DNA of 64,000 bases from assembly GCF_028858725.1 (NCBI RefSeq), contig NC_084759.1:96530362-96594361 (forward strand), written 5' to 3'. Both the position numbers and the translations under genes were made by a program. Origin of the DNA: Colius striatus (Eukaryota; Chordata; Aves; Coliiformes; Coliidae). Shown here piece after piece: positions 23,287 through 35,885 of the stretch. The notes under the pieces were generated by a model. It was given only the letters and a program-made list of their open reading frames with translations. It ran no database searches and was not told where the DNA came from. Position 1 is the stretch's first letter. Each line of letters begins with the position of its first letter.

Positions 23287-25144
23287 AGAGAGGCAGGAGC
23301 AGGACTCTGTATGGCACTTGGTATTGGAGATCAGTAACACAGTATTTGATATTCTAATTGAAACCCTATAGCTTATTTTCAATCAGGCTGGATACATATA
23401 TATTCAAAGCATTTCTTTTTAACAGATTTTTTTTCTCTCTTTGACTTTATACTTAGTTGAAATATTCAGAATAAAACTGAAGAAACAATATGCTGTGACT
23501 GCAGGTGGCTGAAAACAGGTGAAGGCTCAGCCTATAATTTCTCCATTGTCTCGTGGTGACGGCAAGGAGTATATTAATGCTCCTTTACTTTTTTTATCTT
23601 CTCGTACTTAGAGCTCAGGAGATACATGCACCCATTGAAGGCTCAGAGTTAGATAAATTAGAGGCAGTTACCCTCTCAGTCAGGTCTGCTGTGCAAGACA
23701 GGGAATGGCTGTGGCACTGTGCTACTGCTTTCCTTTACTTTTAGCAAACATAACCAAGAGACAGAAGCTCCTACAACCTGCCTTTCTAAAAGAAAAAACA
23801 GGTGTTTGTATCTGTGAGAAGGGGGACAAAACACCGTGTGTGGCAAATTGCTTTTCTCTGAAAAAAGTATAGATATTTTTGAGAAATAGATGGAAAAATA
23901 GATATATTTTAATGATTTTCCTTTAAATTTTGTTTTTTTCATTAAAATTTTCATATAAAATTCAATTCAGTGATATTACTCAGTGTGCAGAGATAAAAGT
24001 TTTGGCTTTTTAAGCAGAACACATGGAGAAAAATGATGAGGTTTTATTTAATAGCTACTTTTTAAACTTATTTCGCTAGTGAGACTTCTAAATTAAATAT
24101 TTAGAATTTCTGTCATTGTTTAAATATTTCATTTGGAAATTTCATCTGATAATGAATTACATTGACAGAAAAGAACATTTGCTGTAGCATATGTTGTTGT
24201 TAAAAGCCAAATCCTGCTTGGATTGAAAAATGTTGTCCTTGAAAAAATTTCACTCAGCTCTTCTGGCATTCCATGTGTGCATCCCAATCTCACACTCGGG
24301 CAGAACAGGTCACAGAGCTGAACAAAGAAATGTTGGAGAAAATGGAACACTTTCCCAATGAGGATAAATTTAACTTCTCAGAGGAGGTGCAGTGTCATTG
24401 CACTGATAATATTTCAGGATGATTGCTGTATCTCTGAAAACTATTTTTCGTCAGTACTTTTGTGCAAGTAAGAGTGCATTGGGCCAGTTGAACATGTGCC
24501 AGCTGGTGGTTTACATTGTAATAGACCAAATTCAAATGTAAATTTGTTAGCATAAGCTTTAAGAACAAATTTGGAAGAAGACAGTGATCTAAAAGATACA
24601 GTTGGGAAGACTACAAACAAATGTAAAAACCACCACCAAATGCACAGATGCATTCTGCTTTGCAAAAGTGCTCTTCATAGATGCTCTATAACATCACAGA
24701 TTTGAGTCACACCAAAAGGCAACAAAGACAAATGTGGACACAGACTCTTATCTCAGGCAGGGTGTCCTTTCCACTTTGGTACATTGAGTAGAGCTTGATG
24801 AGGGAATGTGGGAGTTGGGAAGCTCTCAACATCAAGTACTCAGTACGGATATGTGGGATATGGGGGCAACAGCTGCCTGTTGAAGCATGAGTGAACTGAA
24901 TGACAGTTTGAGTACAAACCTGCAGTTTTCTCAGAAAGATAAAAGGTTTTGGACTGGTAAGAATGGAATTTTTTGTTGAACAAACAACTTTGCTTTGAAT
25001 TTGATGATCATTTCACTTAAAATATGTTTTAGAAAATGTTTTATACATTTGGTTTAACATTGTGAAATATACTGAAGTGTCCAAAAAGTTCTTTTTTCTT
25101 GCCTCCATTCATCTGTTTCATCTAAAGCTTCTGTAACTTGTTTA
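23287..25144. other. Intergenic, nothing recognised
   Basis: AT-rich DNA between two CR1 copies in opposite orientation. No gene or RNA could be supported. Confidence 0.55.
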
Positions 25145-26052
25145 ATCATAGAATCATAGAATGGAAGGATTGGAAGGGATCTTTAGAGATCATCTAGTTC
25201 AACCCCTCTGCTCAAGCAGGTTCACCTAGATCAGGTTGCATAGTAATGTGTCCGGGCGGGTCTTGAAGACCTCCAAGGAAGCAGACTCCACAACCCCTCT
25301 GGGCAGCCTGTGCCACTGCTTCGCCATCCTCACAGTGAAATAGTTTTTTCTTATATTTAAGTGAAACTTTTTGTGTTCCAGTTTCATCCCATTATCCCTT
25401 GTCCTGTTGCTAGATACTATAGAAAAAAGGGATGTCCCAACCTCCTGACACTCACCATATAGATATTTGTAAATGTTAATAAGATCTCCCCTCAGTCTCC
25501 TCCAGACTAAACAGCCCCAGTTCCCGCAGCCTTTCCTTGTATGAAAGTTGTTCCAGTCCCCTGATCATCTTGGTGGCCCTGCGCTGGACTCTGTCCAGAA
25601 GTTCTCTGTCCCTCTTGAACTGGGGAGCCCAGAACTGGACACAGGACTCCAGATGAGGCCTTACCAGGGCAGAGTAGAGGGGGAGAAGAACCTCCCTTGA
25701 CCTGCTGGCCACACTCTTCTTGATGCATCCCAGGATACCATTGGCCTTCTTGGCCACGAGGGCACATTGCTGGCTCATGTTCAGTTTATTATCAATCAGG
25801 ACTCCCAGGTCTCTCTCTGCAGAGCTGCTCTTCAGCACTTCGACTCCCAGCCTGTACTGGTGCATGGGGTTGTTCCTTCTCAGATGCAGAACTCTGCACT
25901 TGTCCTTGTTGAACCTCATGAGGTTCCTCTCTGACCAACTCTGAAGTTGGTCAAGATCCCGCTGAATGGCAGCACAGCCTTCTGGGGAATCAGCCAGTCC
26001 TCCCAGTTTGGTGTCATCAGCCAACTTGCTGAAGGTACCCTTAGTCCCCATT
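25145..26052 (-). mobile_element. CR1 LINE, 0.9 kb, long open RT fragment
   Basis: On the minus strand this is CR1 from the catalytic A-D-D box of reverse transcriptase to the 3' tail (ATCATAGAATCATAGAATGG at 25145). One frame stays open for more than 180 codons of genuine CR1 protein (26050 to 25476), including the L-A-D-D motif, the M-S-Q-Q-C-A-L block and the L-Y-S-A-L-V-R-P block, before a frameshift near the C terminus. This suggests a fairly young copy. The 5' end is truncated at about 26052. Confidence 0.93.
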
Positions 26053-29000
26053 TGTAAAAAAAAAGGTAAAGATTTATTATGCAGCACCTCAATTAATTTA
26101 ATAGGATATTGATCTGTGAATAACATGGCAGCTGAAATACTTTGCCTTGATCTTTAAGAATTTTGGCATTATAAGTGGGATGATGTTGCTAATCTTCCAT
26201 GAGTGGATCTCCTACAGGATTCAGGAGGGGTCTGCCATGGGAAAAACCTGGTCTGTAAGAGTATTGTCTGCCTTGACTCATGTTACTAATGGATGTAGCA
26301 GTGGAAAGCCAGTAATCAAGGAGAATATGAAATAAAGGAGAAAATTTTAATCCAGAAACACAAGGATGTATGGCTTCTCTAACAGTTCGAGAAAGAAGTC
26401 GCTAGAGAAAAAGACACTGAAATCTCCCTTTATCAATATTTTGATCCTTCCTCCAGGTTTTAAAGGCTTCCTAGCTATATGCACCTGCTTTAGATACCTC
26501 TTTCTAGAGTGGCACTGGCAATTATGATGTTTACAAGGTGAAAGATTTGTCACCTTCAAACTTTTGAAAGTGCCTTTGGGGAGGTCACACTCACTTATTG
26601 AGAGTATTTAGAGTACGAATTTAAGTTTATTCCCCTAGGTCAACACTCAAAACAACTCCTGCTGTCCTCTCATAAAAATACCTAAGCCTGGATTCCCAAC
26701 CTGGACTTTTTGTTGACCATGTTGTGTCCGTATAGAAGATAGCAAATTTTTGCTACCTCTTTGTTGTTCGCAGGTGACTGTGACTGAAATATGGGACTCT
26801 GACCAGGGTAGGCAATGGATGAAAAATGTTTGCGAGCAGCAATTGCCTCTCTCAGGTCTCTAATCCTGGAGTTCAGGGTGATTTATAAGAAGTGGCTAGT
26901 GAAAGATTGTGACTAGCACATACTTCATAGCATTGGACTCTGTGCTCTGTAATGTTCTTGCAGGCAGAAGTGAATTTCCTTGCGAAACAGCTTTCGTATT
27001 TATGTTGTCTCTTGTATTGTCAAAAACACCCTGTGGAGACTGAAAAAGGGGAGGGCTAGAGCACTAGAGCACTGACTGGCATCTGGGTGGGCTTAACATG
27101 TAAGAAGAGATAAGGTTTAGATAGCAGTTGATACTGCTGCATCCTAGGCTGAAGAGAGCTCAGGCACAGCTGCTGAGAGGAGCAGCAATGCCAGCAGTGC
27201 TGGGCTGAGCTTCAAAATAGCTGTGTGAGCACTATGAAAACCTACCAGCTGCTGGCTTCTGGCACAAAAGATGTGTCACACTGCAGCAATTGCCACCCAA
27301 AGACTAGAACTCTGGAGCTTCTTTTGGCATAAGGATAAGGATACACACTGCATAAGGATATTTATTGTGTTATTGATACATCTGTTGTTTTCCTAGAAAT
27401 CATGCCAGGCTGTGATTTATATCTGATTTTGAAGATATTATTTTGCTCCCCCACAAAACCGCACCAGTGTTAAAGTGATAATGCAGAGGCAAAAAGTGTG
27501 TTAGAAAACTTCTGGGATACAAGCCTGGATGTTTTCTATCAGGAATGGAAAAAGAAAGTCAAGAATCAGAGCAGGAAAGCCTATCCAAAAGGAAGACAAC
27601 CAGAAACAGGAAATACACTCTGTTTGTATTTGTGTAAGGTCTTGACACCGTAGTGTTACCTCTAAAGCATGCATGTGCCCATTCTGCAGGTTGCAGATTA
27701 TCAGCTGTGCTAAAGAAACAACACTCTCAGTCTCGTTCTAACTTCACACAGCATATACTTTGAATTCACGGGTTTGCCTGTCTGCGTCCCTCTTTCATTC
27801 CTTCCCCTTAGGTTACTACAAATAACTACAAGTTTACTGTTATGCCTCAAAAATACCAGACCGTTTCTATGACACATATATTATCACCACAATGGTCTTA
27901 TTGCACCATAAAGTTAAACATCATTAATTGAATTGAGAGCAATCCTATATCCTCTGAGCATTTTCTCTGCTAAACTTTAAATATAGATTCTAGGCATGCA
28001 GATAAACTGAAATGTTGTGCTCATTTCCACCTGTGAAATCCTGCTGCAGTCATCGAGGCATCTGGGGTATAACAAAAGACAAGAGTTGGACAGTTGTTCT
28101 TAACTTTAATGAACAACCCTGTCACACTTGTGAAAGTCTTATGATTCAGGACAGGCAGCCCTTCACAGCAAGAATGTTAGGAATGCTAAAAATAAAAGCC
28201 TGGGGAACTTTTAGGAAAGAAAATTAAATGTAGTATGGTGATGCCTCAACTGCGTTGGTGCAGAAATGCCACAAATGACGGGTGTTGTCTGGAGACATAA
28301 ATCTTTTAATCAAATCAGCTTAGGCAACATTTCATTTTAAAGAAGGTCTGTCATCTGTAAATTGTAGGCTAATTGCTGGATGTGCTAGAGAATGCTACTG
28401 AGGCAACCACCTGAATGGGATAAACTGCAATTTGTGTTTTCTTTCAAATACAGCAATGATGAAAATTTTTATAAACCAATGAAGAAATGTATTCATCTCA
28501 GACTTTCATTTTACAGATCACATCTCTTTCTGTGTGAAGGAAAAAGTGACTTTATACAAAATATTTCATGTTCCTACTCATTCTACACAGCAGACCGATA
28601 ATGGGTTTCAGTGAGCATAAGCTAGATTCTTCAAGTCAGAATTCAGCTTCCCAACATGGAAGGGAATCTGGAGGGAGAAATGTCCTATAGCCTCCTCAGG
28701 GTGAATCTGTCCTCGTGCAGAATGTTTCCCTGACATGTGTCTATGAACTTTTCCCAGTCCATTTTTAAAGCTGCTAAGCCAATAGCTTTCATCCTATCCT
28801 TTAGCATAGCATTTTCTGCTATTAATTCTTATGAAGCTTTGACAATATAACAGGGCAGTTCTTTCTATGCAGATCTTCAAGAGGTTTCAGTTGTCTCTAA
28901 AAGTGTATGTAGGCAGATAGCATAGGAGGATGTTGTCTCTGACACCCTTTAGCCACAGGATGTCTTCAGAAATCCTAGTTTTGAACTGTAGGTCTCTGTT

Positions 29001-29995
29001 AAAAGCTATGCAAATTTTCTGCATTAACAGTTCATAAAACAAACAGAAGTTAAAATTGAAGGGAAACTGAAAATTCGGCACCGCATGTTAATCCAAAAGG
29101 AACATCATCACATTGTCATGGATCATATATATGAGATTTAAAGCATAGGGAGCAAGAGAAGCAAATGTGTGAAGTTATTTGGGATATTAGGCAAGAAGAT
29201 TTTCTGCAATGCTGTTACATTACTAGCCAAGAATTATTGTGTTTTGTGCTTGTGTCACTGTCCCTTTTGCCATATGAACAATAGTGTCTTCTTAAGTACT
29301 AAATATTGTGGAGAGAAGGTACAGGAGTAAAAGCTACCTTAATTGAAAAGAAGTGGCTCTTCAGTAAAGCTGATTATGTATGTGATTCTTTCTGCTTGCA
29401 CTAGCTATGTTGAACTGGCTTTTCATGTTTTGCTGCATTAGGTAAAAGATCTTGGAGAAAAATAAGTGCCAGGTTATGGTGTACTTGGGGCTTGTCATAG
29501 AGCAGTGCACAATCACTGACACAGTAATAAGAGTCTTCCAAGAGAGAAAATGCTGAACAACTTGTCTGACATCAACACTCCTCTGATTTTTCATAAGATC
29601 ATCAATAATTAGGATTCTTCTCAATGTGCTGCTGATGCAGGGTGAGATTTTTTGAGGTGTTGAGCAACCATTTCTTCCCCCTCTTCCCATCTCCCACTCA
29701 GTGACTGCTGCTCACACCTTGCAACTCTGGAATTAAAAAATATTATATGCTTTGAAAAAGGAAGGATATAATCCTTAAAATATGTTTTCCTGGTGGGTTT
29801 TACTCCTAAACACCTTTAGTGGCTGCAAATGGGTTATGACGGGGACTTGGGGACTTTATTGCCCTGCTTGGGAGCAGTAGGTTCTCAGAGTAGCTTTGAG
29901 AAATGACCTGAGCTAATCACAGGGGTCTCTCTTCACTTCACCTCCTCCCCAAACTGCAAACAGTACTCAGAAGAAAAGCCATGTAAGTAAGGTGA

Positions 29996-30346
29996 AAAAT
30001 CCCTTGTCACAGAAGGGGATTCAATGGGGTTCACTGGGGTGCTACCAAAGTGTCAGACAGAGAAGAAAAATGTCCTGACTGTGGGGTCCTGTTTGACGCT
30101 AACAGACCAACCAAGCTCAGTCCTGAAATGTTATGTATTTACTGCTCAGGCAGTGCTATAGGTTCCTTTAGGTGCACATTATTTACCAAGAATACAGAAC
30201 AACAGGTGCCTGCAGCTGATTCATTCACCTGTTCTGGAGAGGAGAAAGGAGAAGAGGGAACAGCTGAAGACACTGAGCAAGGAAAATACACAGGTCACAC
30301 AGAAAAGCTTGACAGTGACTTCAAGGATATTAATTCCTTAACATAG
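29996..30346 (+). other. Cys-rich open frame, possible unrecognised exon
   Basis: This frame is open from 29996 to a TAG at 30344-30346 (116 codons). It has no in-frame ATG near its beginning (the listed start at 30050 is GTG), so it would need to be an internal or terminal exon. It encodes C-P-D-C then, about 20 residues on, C-I-Y-C, a zinc-ribbon-like spacing, followed by a hydrophilic acidic tail rich in Glu, Thr and Asp. A CCTTGTCACAG acceptor-like site ends at 30012. I do not recognise the product. The stop is followed 10 bp later by an AGAAG repeat. Chance openness is quite possible. Confidence 0.25.
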
Positions 30347-30355
30347 TGGGAAAAG

Positions 30356-30425
30356 AGAAGAGAAGAGAAGAGAAGAGAAGAGAAGAGAAGAGAAGAGAAG
30401 AGAAGAGAAGAGAAGAGAAGAGAAG
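30356..30425. repeat. (AGAAG)14 microsatellite
   Basis: Fourteen perfect AGAAG units. It is the same pentanucleotide class as 3751-3905, but with the purines on the + strand. Confidence 0.97.
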
Positions 30426-31264
30426 AGAGAAAATAAATTATGTATGTGCATATTTGTTTTATAACAAAATATTAGGATCCTGTGGCCAACAGTGAAATAT
30501 GATTAGCTAGTCACAGGTATATCTGATATTTCCACATAAAGAAATAGCATATTTGAATACAGAGAACAAATAATGAGATTCTTGACTTGCCCCTTTCCTG
30601 TGTTTTAATAGTAAACAAGCAGATGCAATCCATAATGCTAAATAAGATTTCCTCACAGTTCCTTCTGAAAATGGTTTTAAACAAGATAAGGCACTAAAAT
30701 TTAATCCTTCTAAGAATGTGCAAATAGTCAATCCCTGATGCAGATACAATCTTACCGTGAATTTATATGGGACTTTTAATGATTTTGCAAATTAATCAAT
30801 AATATGATTAAATTATATTTGTTCAACTAATTACTTTCCATGTCCTGTAAATTAGAACTTTGATGATCTCTAAGAAAAATCAGTCCTTCTGCTTGTATCA
30901 TGTTTGTGTTTGCTCACAAATATGTTATTAAAGCTCTTGTTTATTTGTTCTGCTATAAGCTTGTAGCTTTTTCTTTGCTATTTGAGTGGCAAACATGGGG
31001 CTGCAAAGCCATGCAATGATAATTACCTTATTATATATTTAATATTCCAAGACCATTTTAGCAGAGAAATACTGTGCATTTACAGCCTCTTCTCAAAATT
31101 CTCCTATCGCACCCTTAGGGGAACAGGATTTAACTGAAGTGGTTAGCCTTGTGATTTTGAAGGGTACAGCCTCAAGCATGAGTTGGATTAGAAAGTATCC
31201 ACTAGCTTCTTCTAATTTGAATTGCTCCTTGATTCTATGAATCTGGTAATCCAAGAAGTTTTCT

Positions 31265-32900
31265 TAGAATCATAGAATGGTAGGGGTTGGAAGGGACCTT
31301 TAGAGATCATCCAGTCCAAACCCCCTGCTGAAGCAGGTTCACCTAGATCAGGTTGCATAGAAATGTGTCCAAGCATGTCTTGAAGACTTCCAAGGACGGA
31401 GATTCCACAACCTCTCTGGGCAGCCTGTGCCAGGGCTCCCTCACCTGAACAGTGAGATAGTTTTTTCTTATATTTAAGTAGAACTTTATGTGTTCCAGCT
31501 TCTTCCCATTACCCCTTGTCCTGTTGCTAGCTACAATAGAAAAAAGGGATGTCCCAACCTCCTGACACCCACCATGTAGATATTTGTAAATGTTAATAAG
31601 ATTTCCCTTCAATCTCCTCTTCTCTAGACTAAACAACCCCAATTCCTGAAGCCTCTCCTTGTATGAAAGATGTTGCAGTCCCCTGATCATGTTGGTGGCC
31701 CTGAGCTGGACTCTGTCCAGAAGTTCTCTGTCCCTCTTGAGCTGGGGAGCCCAGAACTGGACACAGTACTTCAGATGAGGCCTCACAAGGGCAGGGTAGA
31801 GGGGAAGAAGAACCTCCCTTGACCTGCTGGCTACACTCTTCTGGAACTATGTTGTCTGGAGCTGACCATGGTCTCAGTAAAGGTTTAATTTCAGCTGGCA
31901 ACCAAGCACCACACAGTCACTCACCACCTCCTCTGCCATGGGAAAGGGGAGAGAATCAGAAGAGTAAAACTGAGAAAACTCGTCGGCTGTGATAGGCAGT
32001 TTAATAGGTAAAGCAAAAGCTGAACACACAAGCAAAGCAAAAGAAGGAATTAATTCCCCACTTCCCATGGGCAGGCAGGTGTTCAGCCATCTCCAGGACA
32101 GCAGGGCACCAACACACATAACAGTGGCTTGGGAAGACAAACACCATCACTCTGAATATCACGCCAGGATGCCATTGGCCTTCTTGGCCACGAGGGCACA
32201 TTACTGGCTCATGTTCAGTTTATTATCAATCAGGACTCCCAGGTCTCTGCAGAGCTGCTCTTCAGCAGTTCGACTCCCAGCCTGTCCTGGTGCATAGGGT
32301 TGTTCCTTACTGCACTTGTCCTTATTGAACCTCATGAGGTTCCTCTCTGCCCAACTCTCAAGCTGGTCGCGGTCCTGCTGAATGGCAGCACAGCCCTCTG
32401 GGGAATCAGCCAGTCCTCTCAGTTTGGTGTCATGAGCCAACTTACTGAGGTTACACTCTGTCCCCTCATCCAGGTTATTGATGAAGATGTTGAACAAGAC
32501 TGGCCCAAGAACTGATCCCTGTGGAACTCCACTGGCCACAGGCCTCCAACTTGCTTCTGTGCTATTTGATCACCATCCTCTGGGCTCTGTCATTCAGCCA
32601 ACTCTTGATCCACCTCACTGTCCACTCATCCAAGCCACACTGCCTGAGCTTTCTGATGAGGATGTAATGGGAGACAATGTCAAAAGCCTTACTGAAGTCA
32701 TCTATGACATCCACTCATCTAGCGAGCTGGTTATGCACTCATAGAAGGCTATCAGATTGGTCAAACAGAATTTCCCCTTAGTGAATCCATGCAGACCTCC
32801 CCTGATAACCATCTTTTCCTTCGTATGTTTAGTGACAACATTCAGGATGAGTTGTTCTATCACCTTTTCAGGGATGGAAGTGAGGCTGCATTATCCCCAT
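31265..32900 (-). mobile_element. CR1 LINE, 1.6 kb, interrupted by an LTR fragment
   Basis: Minus-strand CR1 from the mid reverse-transcriptase region (right edge near 32900) to the 3' end (TAGAATCATAGAATGG at 31265). CR1 sequence is continuous on both sides of an inserted block at about 31843-32163. On the left it breaks after CACTCTTCT (31842) and on the right it resumes with CCAGGATGCC (32164); about 10 bp of CR1 is missing. The catalytic A-D-D box reads A-H-D, and the ORF carries frameshifts. It is the longest CR1 span in the window. Confidence 0.92.
31850..32165 (-). mobile_element. Partial ERV family B LTR inside CR1
   Basis: The block matches 10076-10391 over about 315 bp with roughly a dozen substitutions by eye (about 96% identical). 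Only the U5-side half of the LTR is present, and it stops at ATCACGCC, where the full copy continues. No target-site duplication is seen, about 6 bp at 31843-31848 match neither CR1 nor LTR, and about 10 bp of CR1 is lost. This looks like a rearranged or templated insertion rather than a normal integration. Confidence 0.8.
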
Positions 32901-33524
32901 GTAGTTTTCCCCAAATCCTGTACCCAGATCCCCATTAATTATGGCTCTGTATGACAGGAGTAGTTCACATTACACAAAGTAGCATATTGTGATATCAGTT
33001 ACACAGATTCAGATTCTGTCATGCTATAGCAATGGATACAGTTCTTATGCCAATATAAGAGTTTGGTGGCCTCTCCAAGTTAACACCTTGGGTATATATC
33101 CATCCTGCCCAATAGGGTCAAGTCACCCTTCATTGCTGGCTGGAAAATGACACCCTTCACAGGAGACCAGGAGTTGTAGAGTTATTAATCCCCAGTAAGG
33201 AGCTCATCAGGACAATGGGGCATGAGGCTGCTGTGTGCCTAGACCAGGAGCAGACAAAAATGACATAGGCATTCAACCCACATGGCAGTCATGGTCCCTA
33301 ACTCAGGAGGCTATAGACCCCCTCTCTAGCCTTGCCCATAGAGATGACAAAAGGGACTCAAACTGCCAGGAGAGGCTGATTGATGGCGAGCAGGAGTCAA
33401 AACTGCAAATACAAGTGCGAGGTGGGAGAAATACAGAATAGGCAATGCAGTTGCAGTGGGATCAGATACTAGTAAGCCCCACAGTAGAAGGAGCGAGTCC
33501 CCAAAAAATCCAGACTCCTCATCC
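32901..33524. other. Unassigned sequence, possibly ERV leader
   Basis: About 620 bp between the CR1 and an LTR. If the LTR at 33525-33960 is the 5' LTR of a minus-strand provirus, part of this would be the retroviral leader; read on the minus strand it holds TTGGGGACTCG about 20 nt beyond the LTR end, loosely like a tRNA-Pro primer-binding site. No gag-like frame is visible. Confidence 0.3.
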
Positions 33525-33960
33525 TGTCACCAAAATAGGCAAATAAAATCCGTAACAGATGGCACTAAGAAGCAGGCATTCCTTTATTGCAGCGATGTGG
33601 GCGTGGGATATCGCTCTACCCAACGTGCACACTGTGAAGTGAAATAGTGTTCTTTATATATATTACAGAGAAGCAATTATCTTATTTTTTAACACAGTGA
33701 TCTTGCTGAAACTGTTTTGAAGTTGTTTCTCTGCTTACTTCCACAACATAGAGCCAAAATATGGTTAACTACTGCCATCAGTCTCTCTCCTTTGACCTCT
33801 TCTCAGGCTGATAGGTTCACTTCCTTGTTTTCTTCTCAGCCTGATTCTTACTGTCTCTGGCTGCAGGTGTCTGCACAAGTACTAGAACTTTTAAGCATTT
33901 TAAACTTTTAACCATTTGCTTGCAATTTCAGCTCAAATCACGCTTCTATATAAAATAACA
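33525..33960 (-). mobile_element. LTR of a third avian ERV type
   Basis: Read on the minus strand it has the order of a retroviral LTR: a TGT start near 33960, a U3 of about 300 bp, a TATA-type ATATATATAAAG near 33655, an AATAAA polyadenylation signal near 33575 and a short U5 ending TGACA at 33525. No flanking duplication was found around these edges (left CATCC, right AGTGA), so it may be one LTR of a damaged provirus or the outer edge may be misplaced. No intact retroviral gene is nearby. Confidence 0.58.
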
Positions 33961-34955
33961 AGTGAGGACAGGAATTTAGGGTTAGGAAAAAAAAAAGAGA
34001 AATCTCTGAGTTCTGGTATCAATCCCTTATCAATGCTCCTGGAGCTGTCATCAGACTAACTACGTTTTTCAGGTCAAGGCTCTCAGTGCCTTTGTGTTAG
34101 AAAAGACATGAAGACAGCAGGTTTGATTTCAGAGAGATAAACAAAACCAAAAGGGCATAATGGAAAGTTGCCTGGCCACAAATCAGGACTCAAGGGACCA
34201 GAAACAGAAGAAGAGGTTACCTGTCTTCATCATCATAGCACGTCTTTATCAACAGCAGCCTGCTACAGAGATTGGAAAAGCATGTGGATCTGGAAGACAA
34301 ACTGAGTATAGAAAAATTTGTAGAGTGCTTCTTAGTTTCCCTTGTCTCCTAAGTGTACTTTTACACAAACACACGTACGCATACACACAAACACACTTAG
34401 AGAGTGTAAAATATTACATGTGAGACTTCTATCTTTATCTTGGCATGTCTTTGACATGACAAGAAGCTGGCATATTTAGCATTGCACTGTTCTATTTCTT
34501 TTTGCATTTACTTTCTATTTTTGAAGTTATATAAATGACAAGAAAAGAAATAGAGGCAAGAAAGTTCAAATGAGTAGCAGGAGACGAGCATTTTAATATC
34601 TAGCTAGTTATATCCTAAATTGCTTTTGCAGTGTAAGAAATTAATTATTGTCATAATAGATGGAGTAATACTTCATATCAAAAAATCCTAGTTTAGGTCT
34701 AATCTTTTATTTTCCATGTTAAGGCACATGCAGAGATCAGTCCGAATATTTCATATTCATTTGTAGCTATAAGAATTTGTAAAAAGAATCCACTGTTACA
34801 TGCCTGTTTTTTGTTGCGTGGTTTGATTATTTTTCCTTTAGATTTTTGACTGTGTTTTTTTTTGCTCTGACTTCCAAAATCTCTTCACCTGACATTTTCC
34901 AGATCTCTTGAATGAACATTTTAGCCATTCTAATAATAATAATAATAATAATAAT
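33961..34955. other. Intergenic, ends in (AAT)n run
   Basis: AT-rich DNA with no gene. A run of about eight AAT units at 34932-34957 abuts the next CR1 tail. A short CA-rich stretch lies near 34367-34395. Confidence 0.6.
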
Positions 34956-35045
34956 AGAATTATAGAATAGTAGGGTTGGAAGGGACCTTTAGAGATTATC
35001 TAGTCCAACCAATCTGCAGAAGCAGGTCCACCTAGATCAGGTTGA
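34956..35045 (-). mobile_element. CR1 3' tip fragment
   Basis: About 90 bp of the extreme CR1 3' end (GGGTTGGAAGGGACCTTTAG at 34973 with an ATAGAATTATAGAATAG tail). Severe 5' truncation is normal for CR1. The tail merges with an AAT microsatellite. Confidence 0.88.
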
Positions 35046-35880
35046 TTGCTATTATTATTTTTAAAAAAATTATGTTTTTCTAAAGTATTTTTTGTACACA
35101 AATAGCTCTAATAGGTCTTTATTTTGAGAGCAAATACTTTCCATTGCATGAGGTTCCATCACAGAGTTATATTTGGGTTCACTTTTGCACAGGAAAACAA
35201 GCTTAAATCGCCATTCTGTAGATCTGATTGTGCAATCATTTTAGCATGTGGATATCTCCAAAAGCCTATCTATTCCCATAATGCTTGATAAAGCAACAGA
35301 AATCTATAAAGCTATATATGTGTACAGGTATTAGCAGGATTGAGGTCTTTTATCATTCCTTTCTGCCTCTTAAATGGTCATTTTTAACTTTGATTATCCT
35401 CTACAGAACTGTTTCAGATTAGAGTTACTTTATCGCTTTGATTTGCTTTGTTCATTGATCCTGTCACTGCAGTACTCTCCTTCAAGCTTCAGAACAAAAG
35501 TACTTTTGGGAGCAGAGGCCCTGTGGCAGGGAGCACAGCTCTACTTTCCTCCTGGCAATTTGCCATCGAGCTGAACCAAGGCAGAGTATTCTTGCTTGTT
35601 CAGTACAACAGTTTCAGTAACTGCAGCAGTGAACCCCTGTCTGCCTATTGAGACCAGTCCATTTCCTTACCTATAGACAATAGGTAAAGTTAAATGTAGG
35701 GCTTTTATTTTTTGTTGTTGTTGTTTAAAAATAAATAAATAAATGGCTTCAATGCAAAGTATTTTCCTCAGAAGGCACATTTATTCTAAGTGACTCTTGC
35801 TGGTTTACACACACCCTGTCCTTTCTCTTGCTTTGGAAAGTTGTTCCACTTGATTGCTCAGTTTGCCTCTTTGAGTCAGG
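35046..35880. other. CLDN8 upstream flank
   Basis: About 0.8 kb of single-copy-looking AT-rich DNA before the putative CLDN8 promoter, with no other gene recognised. Distal regulatory elements could lie here, but no specific site can be defended from sequence alone. Confidence 0.45.
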
Positions 35881-35885
35881 GGAAT

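Larger units (their letters stand above)
26053..31264. other. Intergenic, contains a Cys-rich ORF and a microsatellite
   Basis: About 5 kb with no recognised gene. An ORF with a CxxC...CxxC arrangement (29996-30346) and a pentanucleotide repeat (30356-30425) are listed separately. Otherwise the stretch is AT-rich with short unremarkable frames. Confidence 0.5.

Noticed and set aside
25476-26126. 216-codon ORF with reverse-transcriptase motifs on the minus strand
   Set aside because: It is part of a 5'-truncated CR1 LINE, and the first ~25 codons read through non-CR1 flank; annotated as a mobile element instead of a gene.
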